This document shows, in pieces, positions 1-8,084 of a DNA stretch of 64,000 bases. Source of the stretch: Streptomyces sp. DT2A-34 (GTDB taxonomy: Bacteria > Actinomycetota > Actinomycetes > Streptomycetales > Streptomycetaceae); assembly GCF_030499515.1 (NCBI RefSeq), contig NZ_JASTWJ010000001.1, positions 4,382,001 to 4,446,000 on the forward strand, written 5' to 3'. A model generated the notes under the pieces. That model made no database searches. It saw nothing but the letters and a program-made list of their open reading frames with translations, and was not told where the DNA came from. A program made the position numbers and the translations under genes. Within the stretch, counting starts at the first letter, position 1. Every line of letters begins with the position of its first letter.

Positions 1-723
1 GCGAACGTGTACGTCTCCTCCCCGCAACGGCACATACGCCTGGGCTATCTGCCCGAGGGGGAGGACAACACGCTGTGGAAAGTCGCCGTCCACGCTGATC
101 CCTTCGGCCCTCCGCACTGGATGGCCACCTTCGACACGCCCACCCCCACCGAGCTGGTGACCGCCTTCACCACCACCCTCGCCAGCAGTTACACGAAGGG
201 GCCGGACGCCTTCCTGTCCGGTGTGGACCATCGGATCGACGAGGCCTTGCGGCCCCTGACACGAGCAGGGTGGCAGCGCACGGACACGTGGGCTGCGACC
301 ACATGCACCGCCCCCGACCAACTGGCCGGCCTCACCTACTCGCGCCGACTCCCCGACGCGCAGGCCGAGCTGCACTCCGACACGCACCGATGGCTGCTGT
401 GGGGCGGCAAGGACGGTTACCACTCACGCTGGTACGCCACTTTCACCTCCCGCACGCCCATCCACCTGATCGCGGCGACCACCGCACGCCTTGCCGACCC
501 CACACCCGTGCTCCGGTACGCGCCCGAGGTTCCCTCCCGAAACCGCGGAGCGGCCCACATCACTCCAGTCACACCGCCGGTACCGACTCCACTCGATGTC
601 CGCCGAGCCGCTGCCGCCCGCGCTCGCACCACCATTCCCCGGGCCGTCGTCCGTGCCCCCACGATGGCGACCGCATCCGGTCCCAGCGCCGTTCTTCCGG
701 CCCGCGCCTTCCGCCGTCGATAA
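1..723 (+). CDS. DUF317 domain protein, 5' end outside window
   Basis: The frame is open from base 1, so the true start lies upstream and only the C-terminal part is present. The visible part opens with VYVSSPQRHIRLGYLPEG and continues into a WKVAVHADPFGPPHWMATF block, the pattern of Streptomyces DUF317 proteins, which often carry two such units. A second, weaker unit follows (SDTHRWLLWGG...WYATFTSRTP). The C-terminal 60 residues are rich in Ala, Arg and Pro and look disordered. DUF317 genes are common on actinobacterial conjugative elements; their biochemical role is unknown. A second DUF317 gene lies 1.35 kb downstream, consistent with mobile-element cargo. Confidence 0.8.
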   Translation, partial: ANVYVSSPQRHIRLGYLPEGEDNTLWKVAVHADPFGPPHWMATFDTPTPTELVTAFTTTLASSYTKGPDAFLSGVDHRIDEALRPLTRAGWQRTDTWAATTCTAPDQLAGLTYSRRLPDAQAELHSDTHRWLLWGGKDGYHSRWYATFTSRTPIHLIAATTARLADPTPVLRYAPEVPSRNRGAAHITPVTPPVPTPLDVRRAAAARARTTIPRAVVRAPTMATASGPSAVLPARAFRRR

Positions 724-764
724 CCGACGTACCCCACACTTCGCCAGCTCTCCGGAGCGACGTG

Positions 765-1619
765 CTAGAAGTCGTACACCGCGAAGTCGGCGACGGGGCG
801 GTACCCAATCCTCTGATACAAGCCGTTACTGGTGGGGTTGGCCAGGTCCGCGAACAGCAGCACCTCCGCTGCGCCCGCGGCGAGTGCGGCCCGGCTCGCC
901 TCGACTGTCGCGGCGCCCGCGTAACCGCGACCTCGCAGGTGGGCTGGGGTATAGACGGGGGCCACCCGGATCTGGCCCGCGACCATGGGCGTCCTGCCCG
1001 CCATGGAGACGGGGGTGCCGTCCGAGGTTTCCCACAGCGTGACGCGTTCGTCGGCGATGCGCGTGTCCGCCCATGAGCCGTTGTCTGCAGCGGGAGTTCC
1101 CCCGATGTCGGTGACGAACTCTCGGTGCCAGAGCATGAGTCGCTCACGGTCTTCCTCACCCGCGATTCGCCCGCGGCCCTCAGGGAACGGCTCCGGTGGC
1201 GTGAGCGTGCCCAGGCGGTACAGACGCTCCCGCTCGTGCAGCGCGGGTATCGCCCCCGTGTGCCGCTGCCAAGCCTCGGCGAAGGAGGTGGCGGTGTCGT
1301 GGTCCGCGTTGACGCCGGGGAGGGGATGGCCGAGGTCAGCTAGGTGGGCGGCGAGGCTGTCGGCCTCTTCGGGGGTGAGCGGGGTGAGGGTCAGCCGGCG
1401 GGGCGGGGTACGGAAGAAGGTCGCGCGGACCTCGCCCGCCCGCTCCAGCAGGCCGAAGATGGGGGCGTCGTCGCCGTACGCGTCCGCCCCGCGCGTACTC
1501 AGTGCCTCGGTCACCGTCAGCGGGACGGTGTGAAGGACGGGACGCGAGCGCAGGAAGTCTCCGGCACGAGCGAGAAAGTCGTCGACGTCTTCGGCGAAGT
1601 GCCAGCCATCCGGACTCAT
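765..1619 (-). CDS. GNAT family N-acetyltransferase
   Basis: A 284-residue protein. The C-terminal half has a GNAT acetyl-CoA fold: a WETSDGTPVSMAGRTPMV strand pair, then the cofactor-binding PAHLRGRGYAGAATVEASRAAL segment (R/Q-x-x-G-x-G/A type), and the late NPTSNGLYQRIGYRPV motif where the Tyr is the usual general acid. The N-terminal 130 residues match the extra N-terminal domain of two-domain GNAT proteins. The substrate cannot be told. It is monocistronic and runs against the flanking DUF317 genes, so it may be accessory cargo inserted between them. Confidence 0.85.
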   Translation of the reverse strand: MSPDGWHFAEDVDDFLARAGDFLRSRPVLHTVPLTVTEALSTRGADAYGDDAPIFGLLERAGEVRATFFRTPPRRLTLTPLTPEEADSLAAHLADLGHPLPGVNADHDTATSFAEAWQRHTGAIPALHERERLYRLGTLTPPEPFPEGRGRIAGEEDRERLMLWHREFVTDIGGTPAADNGSWADTRIADERVTLWETSDGTPVSMAGRTPMVAGQIRVAPVYTPAHLRGRGYAGAATVEASRAALAAGAAEVLLFADLANPTSNGLYQRIGYRPVADFAVYDF

Positions 1620-1689
1620 GCCTCATGATCCCGCGCGCTGTCGGCGTGCGCCCGTGGTTTTCCGCTGAGAGAGGCACGCTGACACCGAC

Positions 1690-1884
1690 TCACTCATAGG
1701 GACCCGTCAGCCCCGGCGTCACCAGCCGCGCCAGCTCCCCTACGCTCAGCTCGATCCGCCGCCCATCAGCCATCCGGGACCGGCCCAACGACGCCGCCTC
1801 GACGTCGTCGACAGCCTCATCGTGCTCGCGACTCTCCTCGCTGCTCAAGCCCGCTCCTCCCCTTCTCTCCATCCGGCCACGCAA
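1690..1884 (-). CDS. Possible small hypothetical protein
   Basis: A 64-codon frame just upstream of the acetyltransferase gene, on the same strand and about 70 bp away. The C-terminal part (MADGRRIELSVGELARLV) has a natural amino-acid pattern, and a start at that internal Met is possible. No family is recognised and no strong ribosome binding site is seen, so it may be non-coding. Confidence 0.3.
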   Translation of the reverse strand: MRGRMERRGGAGLSSEESREHDEAVDDVEAASLGRSRMADGRRIELSVGELARLVTPGLTGPYE

Positions 1885-2074
1885 GCGGCCGCTCCCGCAC
1901 CAGCTGAGCAGACGACCGTTTCATTCCGCGTTGGACGGACATCAGGCGCCGCATCCGTGCCCAGTTCGCCCACGGCAGACGCACACCGCGGGCAACGACT
2001 GGAGACACCGCCCAAGACCATGTCAACGTACGGGAGCCCGGAAAAACCCCAGGTCAACGAAGGGTTCTCTGTTC

Positions 2075-2449
2075 GTGACGCTCACCACCACAACCATGTT
2101 CCGGCCTCTCGCAGAGCTTCCTCCGCCCGCCCTCGGCGAGCGTGAGTGGCTCCTCGAATGCCACTGCGCCCGACCCGTGACCGACCTTCTCAAGGCCCAG
2201 GGATGGGACGTCGTCGCCGACCTGGACTGCAACGTCCACTGCGCCAGCCCCGACCGACGCGTGTACGTGGGCTTTCTCCCCGAGACCCAGGAGGCAGCAC
2301 GCGGCGAGCTGTGGCACATCCACGTCACGGACAACAGCGGCATCAAGGCCTGGCGCCAGACCTTCGGACCGGATACCCCGGCACAGGCCGTGGCCGGGTT
2401 CCTCGCCGCTCTGATCAACTTCCCCACCCGCTACTGCACCTGCGTGTGA
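2075..2449 (+). CDS. DUF317-like protein
   Basis: A 124-residue protein starting at GTG 2075, chosen because a GAAGG ribosome site precedes it by about 10 bp; the frame is open further upstream but without a good start. The segment CASPDRRVYVGFLPE, then WHIHVTDNSGIKAWRQTFGP and TPAQAVAGFLAAL, matches the DUF317 pattern seen in the gene at the left edge. It is one unit long. It probably forms an operon with the two small genes that follow. Function unknown; typical of actinobacterial transferable elements. Confidence 0.75.
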   Translation: MTLTTTTMFRPLAELPPPALGEREWLLECHCARPVTDLLKAQGWDVVADLDCNVHCASPDRRVYVGFLPETQEAARGELWHIHVTDNSGIKAWRQTFGPDTPAQAVAGFLAALINFPTRYCTCV

Positions 2450-2485
2450 CACCTGCTCCGCACTCTCATCGCCCAGGAGACCGTC

Positions 2486-2710
2486 TTGCCCTCCGAGATC
2501 ACCGTTGGCCAACTGGTTCACCAGCTCCAGACCTTCGACCCCGGCCTGCCCGTGTACCTCGCCATCAATCCCGACTGGCCCTACGCCCACCGCATCGGCC
2601 GCACCATGGAGATCACTGGGGCGACCGGAGCCGTCTACATCGCTGAAAACGGCCAGGAGGGCGTGCTGCCGCCCGCCGTCCGCAATCAGCTGGACTGGGC
2701 CGACGTATGA
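2486..2710 (+). CDS. Small conserved hypothetical protein
   Basis: A 74-residue protein with a TTG start at 2486 supported by AGGAGA at 2475-2480. The opening TVGQLVHQLQTFDPGLPVYLAINPDWPYAHRIG follows the style of small Streptomyces proteins found beside DUF317 genes. The remainder is a short alpha/beta stretch without catalytic motifs. The stop overlaps the next start as ATGA, so the two genes are probably translationally coupled. Function unknown. Confidence 0.7.
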   Translation: MPSEITVGQLVHQLQTFDPGLPVYLAINPDWPYAHRIGRTMEITGATGAVYIAENGQEGVLPPAVRNQLDWADV

Positions 2711-3135
2711 CGTGCCACCCGCGGACACGTCCCACTGCGCCGCCGATCAAATCCTCCGACTCCTCGCACCACCTGCTCCTCAGTGACCTGGTCCATCACC
2801 CCATGCCACGGTCGGTGCGCGGCGCTCTCCTCCGCTGCGTGCCGCCTCATTGCGCCCAGCCGATCCACACGGTGTGGATAAGCAACGTGAAGCCCGAGCG
2901 TCTCCATCCCGGCTCCATCCTGCTCAGCTGGGAGCCCGGGCTCGGAGGCGGAATGGATGTGACCGCTCGCCTCCGTCTGGCCTCAGCGGAGGTCCTCCTC
3001 GCCAGATGGCCGGACCTCCACGGCGACTGGACCACGGTCGTGCACCCCACCCTTCACGAGGTCATTGGGCTTCACACCGCTCTGTCCGTCGCCACCGACG
3101 CGCTGCACCTCGCCAACCACCTGGCCACCCGCTGA
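2707..3135 (+). CDS. Hypothetical protein
   Basis: A 142-residue frame whose ATG overlaps the stop of the preceding gene (ATGA), which is why this start was chosen. The first 60 residues are of low quality (Ser, His and Pro rich). The part from VKPERLHPGSILLSWEPG onward, ending in an Ala/Leu-rich helix, looks authentic, so a GTG start near 2889 is the alternative. No family recognised. A strong terminator hairpin follows 22 bp after the stop, marking the end of this DUF317 operon. Confidence 0.55.
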   Translation: MTCHPRTRPTAPPIKSSDSSHHLLLSDLVHHPMPRSVRGALLRCVPPHCAQPIHTVWISNVKPERLHPGSILLSWEPGLGGGMDVTARLRLASAEVLLARWPDLHGDWTTVVHPTLHEVIGLHTALSVATDALHLANHLATR

Positions 3136-3157
3136 CGACCCGTTCGCCGCGAACTTC

Positions 3158-3191
3158 CGAGGGCTGCCCCAAAGATTGGGGGCAGCCCTCG
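3158..3191 (+). terminator. Rho-independent-type terminator hairpin
   Basis: A perfect 13-bp stem (CGAGGGCTGCCCC with its reverse complement) around a 7-nt loop, just after the DUF317 operon. There is no U tract, as is common in Streptomyces. It may serve both directions. Confidence 0.75.
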
Positions 3192-3274
3192 TGGCGTTGG
3201 GACATCGCTGTGCTGTCTCGGACGGCTGAGTGCCTTCTTACTGCAGACCGCTGGTGTGCCCACGAGCGCGGCTA

Positions 3275-3802
3275 TTAGAGACGTATCCCGCTGTCGCCGA
3301 GGACGTCGGCGGCTGCCGCGCGAAGTGCCTTCACGGCCTGGTAGAGCAAGTGCTCCCGCTCGGCGGCGAGCGCGGTGTCCTCGGCCTTGCGGGAGGTGTC
3401 TTCCGCGTGAGCGTCACGCACCATCCGCCGCACGACCTCGGCGAGGTCGGCAGCCGCGCGGACCACCCCGTAAAGCGCCTCCACCACGGAAGGCGGCCCC
3501 TCCAGGAGGACAAGCTCGGCAGCCCGGTGGACGCCCCGGGCCTGGGCGATGAAGCGCTCCATCTTCTCGTCGACGTCCCTCAAGTCCGGCCGGTCCGCCC
3601 GCAGCGCGTCACGCACTGCGTCCAGGGCGACATCACGGTCGTACACCGCGCCCAGGTAGTTCGCGTAGGCGTCCCGGCGGTGCTGCCGACGCCACTGGAC
3701 GAACTGCGAGCGCGCCGCCGCGCGCCCGGTGACCATCGCGGAGCCAAGGGTGGCGAGTGAGCCTACGGCGGCACCGAGCAGAGCGGCGAGTCCAGCGTCC
3801 AC
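3275..3802 (-). CDS. Hypothetical protein with N-terminal membrane anchor
   Basis: A 175-residue protein from GTG 3802, chosen for a GGGAG site upstream; longer frames start in low-quality sequence. The N-terminus VDAGLAALLGAAVGSLATLGSAMVTG is one hydrophobic helix, followed by RAAARSQFVQWRRQHRRDAYANYLGAVYDRD and a long, mostly helical, charged domain (about residues 30-175). This topology, one membrane helix then a cytoplasmic helical domain, is common in small Streptomyces hypotheticals. No catalytic motif is visible. Confidence 0.7.
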   Translation of the reverse strand: MDAGLAALLGAAVGSLATLGSAMVTGRAAARSQFVQWRRQHRRDAYANYLGAVYDRDVALDAVRDALRADRPDLRDVDEKMERFIAQARGVHRAAELVLLEGPPSVVEALYGVVRAAADLAEVVRRMVRDAHAEDTSRKAEDTALAAEREHLLYQAVKALRAAAADVLGDSGIRL

Positions 3803-3904
3803 CGACCCATTCTCCCTACGCCCAGGCGCACTTGAAGTGCGCCCCCGGAGCGAGATCTGGTCGTTCACAGGGAGCCTCATGAGCCCTGGTGCTGCCCACG
3901 GGAC

Positions 3905-4414
3905 CTATTCGGGCCTGGACTCGGTCAGATAGATGCCGGCGAGCGTGCCGTCGTAGCCCGTGGCCTGGGCCGCGGCCTCCAAGCTCGGGTAGTCCTGGCC
4001 GCCGACGTCGATTATCGCCTCGTAGTCCGCTCGGGTCAGTTCGCGCTCGACCCACTGGTGTGCGCAGCGGCAGCGGATGCTGATCTCGTTGCGGTCGCAG
4101 ATGACCATCCAGTCGCGCCGGGCGCCGCACCGCGGGCACATCACCGGGATCCCGGTGATGACGATTTCCTCGGGGTGGGTGGTGGCGCGGAGGCCGATGC
4201 TGCCGTCGCCGAGTTGCATCTCCTCCTGGAGGCGCCGCAGGGGGTCGTCGCCGAGGGCCGTCTCCGGCAGAACGGTTCTCTGAGGGTGGAGGCCTTCGTC
4301 GAGTATCTGCATTGTCTCCTTCTCCATATCAACCAGCCCTAACAGGCGCCGGCCGTCGATGTCCAGCTCTTTGCGCTGCTCAGCGCCTTGGTCCTCGGGG
4401 ATGAGGGTCCACAC
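3905..4414 (-). CDS. Zinc-ribbon hypothetical protein of the mobilisation operon
   Basis: A 169-residue protein. Two cysteine pairs (CPRCG near residue 93 and CRC near 116) suggest a treble-clef or ribbon zinc site, followed by an alpha/beta tail that ends TGYDGTLAGIYLTE. Its GTG start at 4414 overlaps the relaxase 3' end by about 35 bp, so it is the last gene of the minus-strand mobilisation operon. A nucleic-acid or protein-contact role is likely for a ribbon of this type, but this is inference. Confidence 0.65.
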   Translation of the reverse strand: MWTLIPEDQGAEQRKELDIDGRRLLGLVDMEKETMQILDEGLHPQRTVLPETALGDDPLRRLQEEMQLGDGSIGLRATTHPEEIVITGIPVMCPRCGARRDWMVICDRNEISIRCRCAHQWVERELTRADYEAIIDVGGQDYPSLEAAAQATGYDGTLAGIYLTESRPE

Positions 4415-6125
4415 GGTGGGTCACGGCCGGCGCCTCGGGTACCGGTAGCGGAGATGGATGAGAGCGCGATTGCGCCGCCCGAGTGTCCGTGCGTGCGCGC
4501 GGTGGTGCCATGGTGGCGGGCAAGTTGGCGATGCGTCGTAGTCGCCAGACGAGGACGTCGGTGACGCTGTCGGCGGTTTCCAGTTCGCGCCATTCGACAG
4601 CCTGCTGGAGCAGAGCATCGGGGTCGTGTCCTGCGCGCTCGGCCTGGTCCAGGGTGGCGGCGAGGGCGTCCCAGCCGGGTTCGTGGCGTATCACGTCAGC
4701 CTGGTCGGGCAGGGCGGTTTCGAGAGTGCCGGCGTACCGCTCTCGTACGGGTTCGGGGAGGCGTCGGCCGTGTTCGCGCATAGTGTTCATCGGGGCAGTG
4801 GCGGCTGATCGGTAGGCGCTGCGCAGGTGTTGTGCGGCTCGCTGGGCGGCGGCTGCCTGCTGGGCGTGGCCGCGGGCGGAGTGCCAGCGCACGGCGGCGA
4901 TGGTGACGAGGACCATCGTGGACAGGACCATCGCGGTGGCGCCGCCGTCTTCGCCTTTGCCGAGGGCGTTGCCAGCGCGGATGATGCCGCGAGCGGCGGC
5001 GCGAACAGCGCGGTTGTCGGCGCGCTCGGCGCGGACGTGGGAACGGGTGGCGCGTTCGAAGGCGCGGGCGGCCTCGACGAGTTCCTTACGGGTGGAGGCC
5101 GGGGCAGTCTGGGCGATGGCGTCGAGGAGTTCGCCAGCGCCGACGAGTTGGGCGGCAGAGTCTTCGTCGTCGTCCTCGTGGAGGATCGATGCCGCTCGTT
5201 CGGCGGCCGGGACTGCCTGGCGCCGGGCGCGGGCCGGGGGAAGTACTCGTTCATCACCATGGTCGGTGACGGGTTTGCCGTCGGGGCGTCCGGCATGAAG
5301 GCGCTGGCGGATTTTGGGGAGGGAGAGGTCCGGGGCGAGTTTGGAGCCGGAGAACCAGATGGGTTCGCCGTCGCGGTTCCGGTCGCCGGGGAGGGCGACC
5401 TTGTATCCGAGGGCGTCGCCGGACGGGGCGATGCGCTGTTCGACCCGAAGGCCGGCCTCGGCGAGGCGGTGGAAGAACTCTTCCTCGCTGGCTGCTCCGG
5501 CCAGGGCGTGGCGGACGCTCTCCCGCAGGGTCTCGCGGGGTGTCTCGGTCCGTCCGGTTCGTTCGGCCTTGGAGCGTTCGGCGCTGGTGGGGCGCTGGGC
5601 GGCGGTGCGGTCGCCGCCGTTGAGGATCTGCAGGCCGAACTCCTTCTCGATCTTGCGGCATTCGGCCTGGGCGCGGATGCCGTCTTCGTGGCGGCGGGGG
5701 CTGCGCCCGTCTTCGCGCTTGAGGGTGGCGACGAGATGGATGTGGTCGTCGGCGTGGCGTACGGCGATCCACCGGCAGGCCTTGTCGTCGCCGTATTCGG
5801 CGATGCCGGTGGCGTGGACGATGCGACGGGCAACCTCGGCCCACTCGGCGTCGGTGAGGTGGCGGTCGCCGGGGGCGGTGCGGACGGGGCAGTGCCACAC
5901 GTGCCGGGCCGGTCGCTGGCCCTTCGGAAGGGCGAGGACGGGAAGGTCGAGTCGGTCGGTGAGTTGCTTGAGCGTGGCGGACGGGTCGCGTCCGGGGTCG
6001 GGGGCGAGTTCGGGCATCCAGGCTGCAACGAGATGCGGATCGGCGTGTTCTTCACGGCGGCCGGGGCCGTAGAGGTAGTTGAGGAGCCCGTACGTCCGGC
6101 TGCCGGTGGAGATGTCGGGGACCAC
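4380..6125 (-). CDS. Relaxase/mobilisation nuclease
   Basis: A 581-residue protein starting at GTG 6125, two bases after the mobC stop, which fixes the start and implies coupling. Residues 124-130 carry the three-histidine metal motif HADDHIH of MOB relaxases; candidate catalytic tyrosines lie near the N-terminus in RTYGLLNYLYGPG (Tyr12, Tyr17, Tyr20). The relaxase cleaves one strand at oriT and stays bound to the 5' end for transfer. The C-terminal half is helical and charged, with one hydrophobic segment (MVLSTMVLVTIAAV) that could contact the membrane or coupling protein. It matches actinobacterial relaxases of the LLAYLYGPG type. Confidence 0.9.
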   Translation of the reverse strand: MVPDISTGSRTYGLLNYLYGPGRREEHADPHLVAAWMPELAPDPGRDPSATLKQLTDRLDLPVLALPKGQRPARHVWHCPVRTAPGDRHLTDAEWAEVARRIVHATGIAEYGDDKACRWIAVRHADDHIHLVATLKREDGRSPRRHEDGIRAQAECRKIEKEFGLQILNGGDRTAAQRPTSAERSKAERTGRTETPRETLRESVRHALAGAASEEEFFHRLAEAGLRVEQRIAPSGDALGYKVALPGDRNRDGEPIWFSGSKLAPDLSLPKIRQRLHAGRPDGKPVTDHGDERVLPPARARRQAVPAAERAASILHEDDDEDSAAQLVGAGELLDAIAQTAPASTRKELVEAARAFERATRSHVRAERADNRAVRAAARGIIRAGNALGKGEDGGATAMVLSTMVLVTIAAVRWHSARGHAQQAAAAQRAAQHLRSAYRSAATAPMNTMREHGRRLPEPVRERYAGTLETALPDQADVIRHEPGWDALAATLDQAERAGHDPDALLQQAVEWRELETADSVTDVLVWRLRRIANLPATMAPPRARTDTRAAQSRSHPSPLPVPEAPAVTHRVDPHPRGPRR

Positions 6126-6127
6126 CG

Positions 6128-6751
6128 TCAGCGCCGCGCAATCTCGATCGCGGCGGCCTCGACCCGGTCCGCAACCCGCAGGACACGGGCGATCGCGGCG
6201 TCCACGTACTCCACCTGACCGCCGGAGTTCAGGATGCGGGCCACCTGATTGAGGTTGCCGCCGACACGGGCGAGCTGTGCGCTGGCGGCCATCAGTTCTT
6301 CGACCCGGCCACGCTGGTCCAACAGCCAAGGCTGGGGACCTCCTTGAGCCTGGGCGACCGCGACCGCCGCGTCGGCAAGAAACCCGGCGGTCTTCAGACC
6401 GACGGCTTCCGCCGCACGCTTCACCAACGCGAGTTCGTCGGAGGTCAGCCGGACGCTGCGGACTTGGTCACGGTGCACACGCTGGCGCAGGCGAGGTCGC
6501 GTACGCGGTGCGGCGGGCAGCTTCGGTTCCCCTCCTGGCTGCGATCCGCCCTCGGTCGCAGCCTCCGAGCCCGGCACCCCCTGGTGCCGGGCCTCCCCCG
6601 TCGCTCCCGGGGCGGGGGTAAGCCCTTCCGAAACTCCTCCGCAGCCCGTGGCTGCGGAGGAGTTTCGGAAGGTACAGCTTGCTCGGCTTCGTGCCGGGCA
6701 GTCGTCTCGCTGCAGGTCAGAGGTTGTTTCGGGCGTCTCGGGGCGTGTCAT
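6128..6751 (-). CDS. mobC: MobC-type relaxosome accessory protein
   Basis: A 207-residue reading from ATG 6751, which overlaps the previous stop (ATGA). The MobC core is residues 95-205: VRLTSDELALVKRAAEA, a ribbon-helix-helix-like start, followed by the hallmark LARVGGNLNQVARILN. MobC proteins bind oriT and help the relaxase open the strands. The first 90 residues are unlike the rest and contain two strong DNA hairpins, so translation may in fact begin at an internal GTG after the hairpins, and that stretch would then be oriT rather than coding. The gene is followed two bases later by the relaxase. Confidence 0.85.
   Translation of the reverse strand: MTRPETPETTSDLQRDDCPARSRASCTFRNSSAATGCGGVSEGLTPAPGATGEARHQGVPGSEAATEGGSQPGGEPKLPAAPRTRPRLRQRVHRDQVRSVRLTSDELALVKRAAEAVGLKTAGFLADAAVAVAQAQGGPQPWLLDQRGRVEELMAASAQLARVGGNLNQVARILNSGGQVEYVDAAIARVLRVADRVEAAAIEIARR
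6569..6592. repeat. Inverted repeat, 10-bp arms
   Basis: GCCCGGCACC and its exact reverse complement separated by 4 bases. It lies 33 bp from a larger hairpin inside the 5' part of mobC, so the two may belong to one origin of transfer. Confidence 0.6.
6625..6671. repeat. Perfect 22-bp inverted repeat, candidate oriT
   Basis: Two 22-bp perfectly complementary arms (left arm begins CTTCCGAAAC) around a 3-base loop, inside the 5' portion of mobC. A long perfect hairpin next to mobC and a relaxase is a classic oriT arrangement; a transcriptional attenuator is the alternative. Confidence 0.6.
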
Positions 6752-6972
6752 CGGGGCGTCTGGGCCTTCGTACGGCGCATGTCGCGGAGGACCTCGGCGA
6801 CGAAGTCGAGCGCGAGGACCGGGTGGTGCAGGGTGCGGGGTGTGCTGGCCGAGGTTCGCTGGACGGTCCAGGTGCCGTCCGGGCCGTGTTCGGCTCGGTG
6901 CAGGTGGCCGTATCGCAGAAGCACGGTGATCCAGGCGTCGGCTTCGGCGGGAGTTGCCGGGGTGGTGCGCAT
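6748..6972 (-). CDS. Small hypothetical protein of mobilisation operon
   Basis: A 74-residue protein. The fold looks like a short winged-helix or alpha/beta unit: TPAEADAWITVLLRYGHLHRAEHG followed by a W-containing strand and a final helix. Its stop overlaps the mobC start as ATGA, so it is cotranslated with mobC. No known family. Its position suggests a role in relaxosome control, which is inference from context only. Confidence 0.65.
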   Translation of the reverse strand: MRTTPATPAEADAWITVLLRYGHLHRAEHGPDGTWTVQRTSASTPRTLHHPVLALDFVAEVLRDMRRTKAQTPR

Positions 6973-7061
6973 CGTGGTGTCTCCGGTGCATGGAGGGGAG
7001 TCGGTGGGGTGCGGGCGGCCCGGCCGTGGCCGTTGGCCGCCCGCTTATCCGGGCCGGTCGG

Positions 7062-8084
7062 TCAGCCGGTCTTGGTGGCCGACTTTTGGCCGGTCTCGGC
7101 GCGCAGTTGCTGCATCAGGGTGGTCAGCCGGTCACTGGCCAGCGTTTTGCCCTGCCCGCGGATGGCGTCGGCGACGACCGCGCGGGTGACCTTGCCCGCG
7201 TCGGCGACCGCCTGGCGGGCGATCGGCAGGAGGGTGTCCGCCGACGGGGCGGTGTCCGGACGGCCGTTGTCCGAGGTCTCCGAGGCGTTGTCCGGACGGG
7301 TCTCCGGCTCGGTGACCGACGGGGCGGCCAGCCGCAGGCGGGTGACCGGGGCAGGTCTACTGACCGGCTGTCCGCCCAGGTCAGCGGCGTCACCGCTGTG
7401 CGCCAGCTCCGTCTCCGGAGCGCTCGCCGGGTGTCCGGACGGCTCCTCCCGGTCAGCCGTTCGCGGCACGCTCGGGCCGGGGGTGACCGCCGGACGGCCG
7501 CTCTCCGGCCGGGTGAGCGTGGCCGAGTGTCCGGAGGTGGCCGGGACCGGCCGGTGTCCGTCCGTCGCGAGCGGGGTCTCCGGCCGGTCAGCGGCGATCC
7601 GGTCAGTGCGGACGGTGAAGGTGTCCGAGTGTCCGTGGTGACCGGCCTCGGTGACCCGGCGGGCGATGAGGATGTACAGGTGGACGGCTCCGGCCAGGGC
7701 GAGCGGGGCGAGGGTGGACAGGGCGCCGACGGTGACGTCGCCGAGCCGCAGTCCGCCACCTCCGGGGTGCTGCTGGTTGAGGCGTACGGCGTGCAGGGCA
7801 TTGGCCCAGATGCTGGCGGCCGTCGCGGTGCCGAAGAGTGTCCACACGTACAGGCGGGCCGCGAACGAGGCGGTGCGCAGGACCAGGAGGGCGCGTACCC
7901 CGTAGGCGATGAAGCCGTCAATCACCAGGGGGAAGAGGAACGTGAGGGGTCCGCGGACGTGGATGGCGGTGGCCATCTGCTGCAGGGCGTCGTACGAGAG
8001 CGCGCACCCTGCGCCGCCGAGGGCGACGATCGCGGCTCGGTCCCAGCCGGTGATGTGAGCCGGTGTCGGCGCGCTGTGGCTCAC
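7062..8084 (-). CDS. DUF2637 membrane protein, Spd-like
   Basis: A 340-residue protein. The N-terminal 140 residues hold four hydrophobic helices (around AAIVALGGAGCALSYDAL, GPLTFLFPLVIDGFIAYG, the YVWTLFGTATAASIWAN segment and LAPLALAGAVHLYIL), the DUF2637 layout. The middle (150-280) is a long Pro/Ser/Thr/Glu-rich linker, and the last 55 residues (LLPIARQAVADAGKVTRAVVADAIRGQG) resemble a winged helix-turn-helix. DUF2637 proteins are encoded on Streptomyces plasmids and ICEs, often with spread genes. The GTG start overlaps the whiB stop (GTGA). Confidence 0.8.
   Translation of the reverse strand: MSHSAPTPAHITGWDRAAIVALGGAGCALSYDALQQMATAIHVRGPLTFLFPLVIDGFIAYGVRALLVLRTASFAARLYVWTLFGTATAASIWANALHAVRLNQQHPGGGGLRLGDVTVGALSTLAPLALAGAVHLYILIARRVTEAGHHGHSDTFTVRTDRIAADRPETPLATDGHRPVPATSGHSATLTRPESGRPAVTPGPSVPRTADREEPSGHPASAPETELAHSGDAADLGGQPVSRPAPVTRLRLAAPSVTEPETRPDNASETSDNGRPDTAPSADTLLPIARQAVADAGKVTRAVVADAIRGQGKTLASDRLTTLMQQLRAETGQKSATKTG

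Noticed and set aside
4827..6218. Long plus-strand frame opposite the relaxase gene
   Set aside because: A high-GC antisense shadow with Gly/Ala/Val bias; the minus-strand relaxase has all catalytic motifs.
6130..6991. Longer mobC start at 6991
   Set aside because: The added 80 residues are Arg/His/Pro rich and overlap the 74-aa gene, whose stop is coupled to ATG 6751.
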